From contig WAQT01000029.1 of the NCBI GenBank assembly GCA_015520105.1, forward strand, positions 1 through 14,372: 14,372 nucleotides of DNA. The letters are read 5' to 3'. The DNA is from Candidatus Aenigmatarchaeota archaeon (GTDB lineage Archaea > Aenigmatarchaeota > Aenigmatarchaeia > QMZP01). The notes under the pieces are model-generated. The model saw nothing but the letters and a program-made list of their open reading frames with translations, did not search any database and was not told the origin of the DNA. A program made the translations under genes and the position numbers. This document shows positions 12,906 through 14,372 of this stretch, one piece after another (position 1 is the stretch's first letter; each line of letters opens with the position of its first letter).

Positions 12906-13120
12906 GTGTCTGGCTATTCACACCCGATAATCAATGAACAGCCACAAACCGGGCCTGAAGCAAAAGGTGCGCAGTTATTCAAAAGCGCTGTTACCTGTTT
13001 CTTGCATGCAGCCGGCGGGTCCTGACAAGAGTTTTGTCTCCGAAGACAGGCCTGCGGTGGAGCGGTCTGTCCCTGCTTCCCATCTTATCGACCTCTTCGT
13101 GGCCTGATGGGAATTAGACG
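12906..13120. repeat. divergent repeat element B (non-coding)
   Basis: This is the direct-orientation relative of element A, beginning 10 bases after the secreted-protein stop. It has extra sequence between GCGCAG and GTTTCTTG and in the middle. A matching hairpin lies at the same place as in A: GGTGGAGC 13056-13063 with GCTTCCCATC 13075-13084. It also has mutually exclusive small hairpins GACAA/TTGTC (13024-13028/13034-13038) and TGTCT/AGACA (13035-13039/13044-13048). No supported gene lies from 12897 to 13175. Confidence 0.62.
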
Positions 13121-13175
13121 TGCCCCGAACCCTGCTCTAAATTGCCCATTAACGGGTTATTTCTGTGTCAGAACA

Positions 13176-14159
13176 TTATCCGCGTCTCACTGGCAAATAA
13201 ACGAATTTATTTTCCTTTATATATTGCATAAACTCGCAGTCCAGAATCTTTCCTTCAAATCTCTCTCTCAGACTGTCTATTATGCCGTATAACTCTGCTG
13301 TGTTTCTCACATGAGCCTCAAGCTCAAGGTCAGCTCCTCCTATGGCCTCGGTCATATATACTATATGCGGGTGCTGATGAACATAGTTTATCAACGACCT
13401 GCGCGTTTTGCTGTCCATGTTCCTGAGCCTGAAATGAAGTTTATAATATTCGTAACCCAGCTTTTCGATATCTAGGAATGGTCTGAATCGCAGAATCACG
13501 CCGTTCCTTATAAGATTTCTCACCCTGTCCCTCACGGTCTTTTCTCCGATTCCGAGACTCTTGGCTATTTCAACGAATCTCATTCTTCCATTGGTTGAGA
13601 GCTTCTCAAGAATCCTGTAATCCGTCATGTCAATCATCACGGGTACCGGGTTCTCTCCAAGCAGGTCGTATGCGGGTTTGCCGGCGTTCTCCTCAATAAG
13701 ATAAGACCGGCTGTAGTGCCACATTCTTGTGACAAGCGATGTCCAGTGCCTGTCTATATGGTTCTCATATCTGTCCCTGAACTCGTTCCAGAAATCCCTG
13801 AACTCATAAACGCTTCTCGCCCAGGTAGCTATGTTTATGTCCCATGGCCCTCTTATGTTAACAAACCAGCCAACCCTTGCCCTCAGGAAATCTATTATGT
13901 CTTCTTCAAGCGTCTTTGTGAGGGAATAGAATTTCACGTATGTCCTGAAGAAAAGAAGATCGAGTTTTGTGGTGTCTATAATCGTCATAAAATATTTTAT
14001 CACGCCGTTCCCCACCAATCTGTTTATCCTGTAAGCCACGCTCTCTTTGCTGAGGCCTACGCTTTTTGCTATTCTGGTGTTTGTCTGCCTTGCGTTGATA
14101 TCAAGCTGATAGAGTATCTTCCTGTCCTTGATGTCAAGTTTTATTATTCTTTTATTCAT
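13176..14159 (-). CDS. double Lrp/AsnC-family transcription regulator
   Basis: The 327-residue protein is a tandem fusion of two Lrp/AsnC units. Unit 1 has a winged HTH at about 9-57 (LDIKDRKILYQLDINARQ, RIAKSVGLSKESVAYRINRLVGNGVI) and a RAM-like domain to about 150. Unit 2 repeats this: HTH at 178-225 (MTDYRILEKLSTNGRMRF, EIAKSLGIGEKTVRDRVRNLIRNGVI) and a RAM-like domain with AIGGADLELEAHV at 272-284. Single-unit Lrp proteins bind DNA as dimers and sense amino acids, so the fusion may be an intramolecular dimer. The target is unknown. A TATA-like box (14180-14187) lies about 25 bases before the ATG. The gene ends 55 bp from element B, so it reads toward it. Confidence 0.9.
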   Translation of the reverse strand: MNKRIIKLDIKDRKILYQLDINARQTNTRIAKSVGLSKESVAYRINRLVGNGVIKYFMTIIDTTKLDLLFFRTYVKFYSLTKTLEEDIIDFLRARVGWFVNIRGPWDINIATWARSVYEFRDFWNEFRDRYENHIDRHWTSLVTRMWHYSRSYLIEENAGKPAYDLLGENPVPVMIDMTDYRILEKLSTNGRMRFVEIAKSLGIGEKTVRDRVRNLIRNGVILRFRPFLDIEKLGYEYYKLHFRLRNMDSKTRRSLINYVHQHPHIVYMTEAIGGADLELEAHVRNTAELYGIIDSLRERFEGKILDCEFMQYIKENKFVYLPVRRG

Positions 14160-14179
14160 ATTATCGGATTATACATATA

Positions 14180-14187
14180 GATATAAT
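14180..14187 (-). promoter_or_regulatory. TATA box for the double Lrp regulator
   Basis: ATTATATC on the minus strand is centred about 25 bases before ATG 14159. The whole 14160-14240 interval is AT-rich with several TATA-like words, so the exact box is uncertain. Confidence 0.45.
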
Positions 14188-14255
14188 ACCATTATTGTAA
14201 AAATTTTATATTAACTTTTATATTTACATATTATCGCCATATAAACAGTGATACT

Positions 14256-14318
14256 ATGAAAAGAATAATTCGCTGCATAGAGAAGGTTGTTCATAAAGGC
14301 AAGGTCAGCGGCATATAA
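14256..14318 (+). CDS. possible 20-residue cationic peptide ORF
   Basis: ATG 14256 opens a 20-codon frame reading MKRIIRCIEK VVHKGKVSGI, a basic amphipathic peptide. GTGAT just before the ATG weakly resembles a ribosome site, and CTTTTATATTTA (14215-14226) is a plausible TATA box. The stop codon falls inside the loop of a strong hairpin. It may be a chance ORF within a small RNA. Confidence 0.25.
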   Translation: MKRIIRCIEKVVHKGKVSGI

Positions 14319-14327
14319 CCGCTGACC
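14303..14327 (+). other. perfect 9-bp hairpin at the right end
   Basis: GGTCAGCGG (14303-14311) and CCGCTGACC (14319-14327) pair perfectly around a 7-base loop CATATAA. No T run follows, so it is not a classical intrinsic terminator. The remaining 45 bases to the window end show no gene I can support. Confidence 0.6.
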
Positions 14328-14372
14328 CGTTTCAGCCAAGGCTTCAAAACCAAAGGTGAATGATATTAGAGG

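Noticed and set aside
13145..13162. CCC/GGG hairpin as terminator of the Lrp-type gene
   Set aside because: The stem is only three certain pairs and there is no T run on the gene's own strand after it.
14303..14372. tRNA-like reading of the right-end hairpin
   Set aside because: No matching acceptor, D arm or T loop could be placed around the 9-bp stem.

Overview
The window is archaeal. It carries the proteasome beta subunit, the KH/beta-CASP RNase aCPSF1 (FttA), ribosomal protein S6e, an archaeal-type SepF, a histone-fold protein, a cis-prenyltransferase and a tandem Lrp/AsnC-type regulator. Most genes that begin a transcript have a TATA-like box centred about 26 bases before the start codon and no Shine-Dalgarno motif, so leaderless mRNAs are likely. 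GGAGG-type ribosome sites appear mainly before genes with leaders or inside an operon. GC is moderate, with a more AT-rich patch around 4.1-5.4 kb. A DPANN or euryarchaeal lineage is plausible, but no lineage can be fixed from the sequence alone. The left edge begins inside an exact repeat, as metagenome contigs often do.

Layout. 1-425: a tandem structured non-coding region and the 5' two thirds of a tRNA-Leu(UAG) on the minus strand, with its own TATA box. 426-2137 (minus): a PHP-family phosphoesterase and a six-to-eight-span membrane protein built from two homologous halves. 2238-5420: a cis-prenyltransferase (+), a GNAT acetyltransferase (-), an AlkD-like HEAT-repeat glycosylase (+) and an AAA_14/DUF4143 ATPase (+). 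The GNAT and AlkD-like genes are divergent across only 31 bp. 5438-6748 (minus): an rpS6e-sugar nucleotidyltransferase operon; S6e has a long charged tail and a structured leader. 6860-8395 (minus): a site-2-protease-like M50 membrane protease and a small membrane protein. 8517-11511 (plus): a histone-fold/coiled-coil protein, psmB and aCPSF1. 11518-12055 (minus): a previously hidden DUF5678-like small ORF downstream of sepF. 12117-13120: a secreted repeat protein lying between two divergent copies of a ~200 bp non-coding element. 13176-14159 (minus): a double HTH/RAM Lrp-type regulator. The right end holds a possible 20-residue ORF whose stop codon lies in the loop of a perfect 9-bp hairpin.

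How it fits together. Much of the window is information processing and cell-body housekeeping: proteasome, 3'-end formation and termination, ribosome, chromatin, division, lipid carrier and sugar-nucleotide supply for glycosylation. The least explained parts are the two ends and the 12.1-13.1 kb cassette, and these are where an undescribed system would most likely sit. The strongest candidates are the repeat-secreted protein-repeat cassette, the tandem hairpin modules abutting the interrupted tRNA-Leu, the histone fold with a coiled-coil tail, and the internally duplicated membrane protein.
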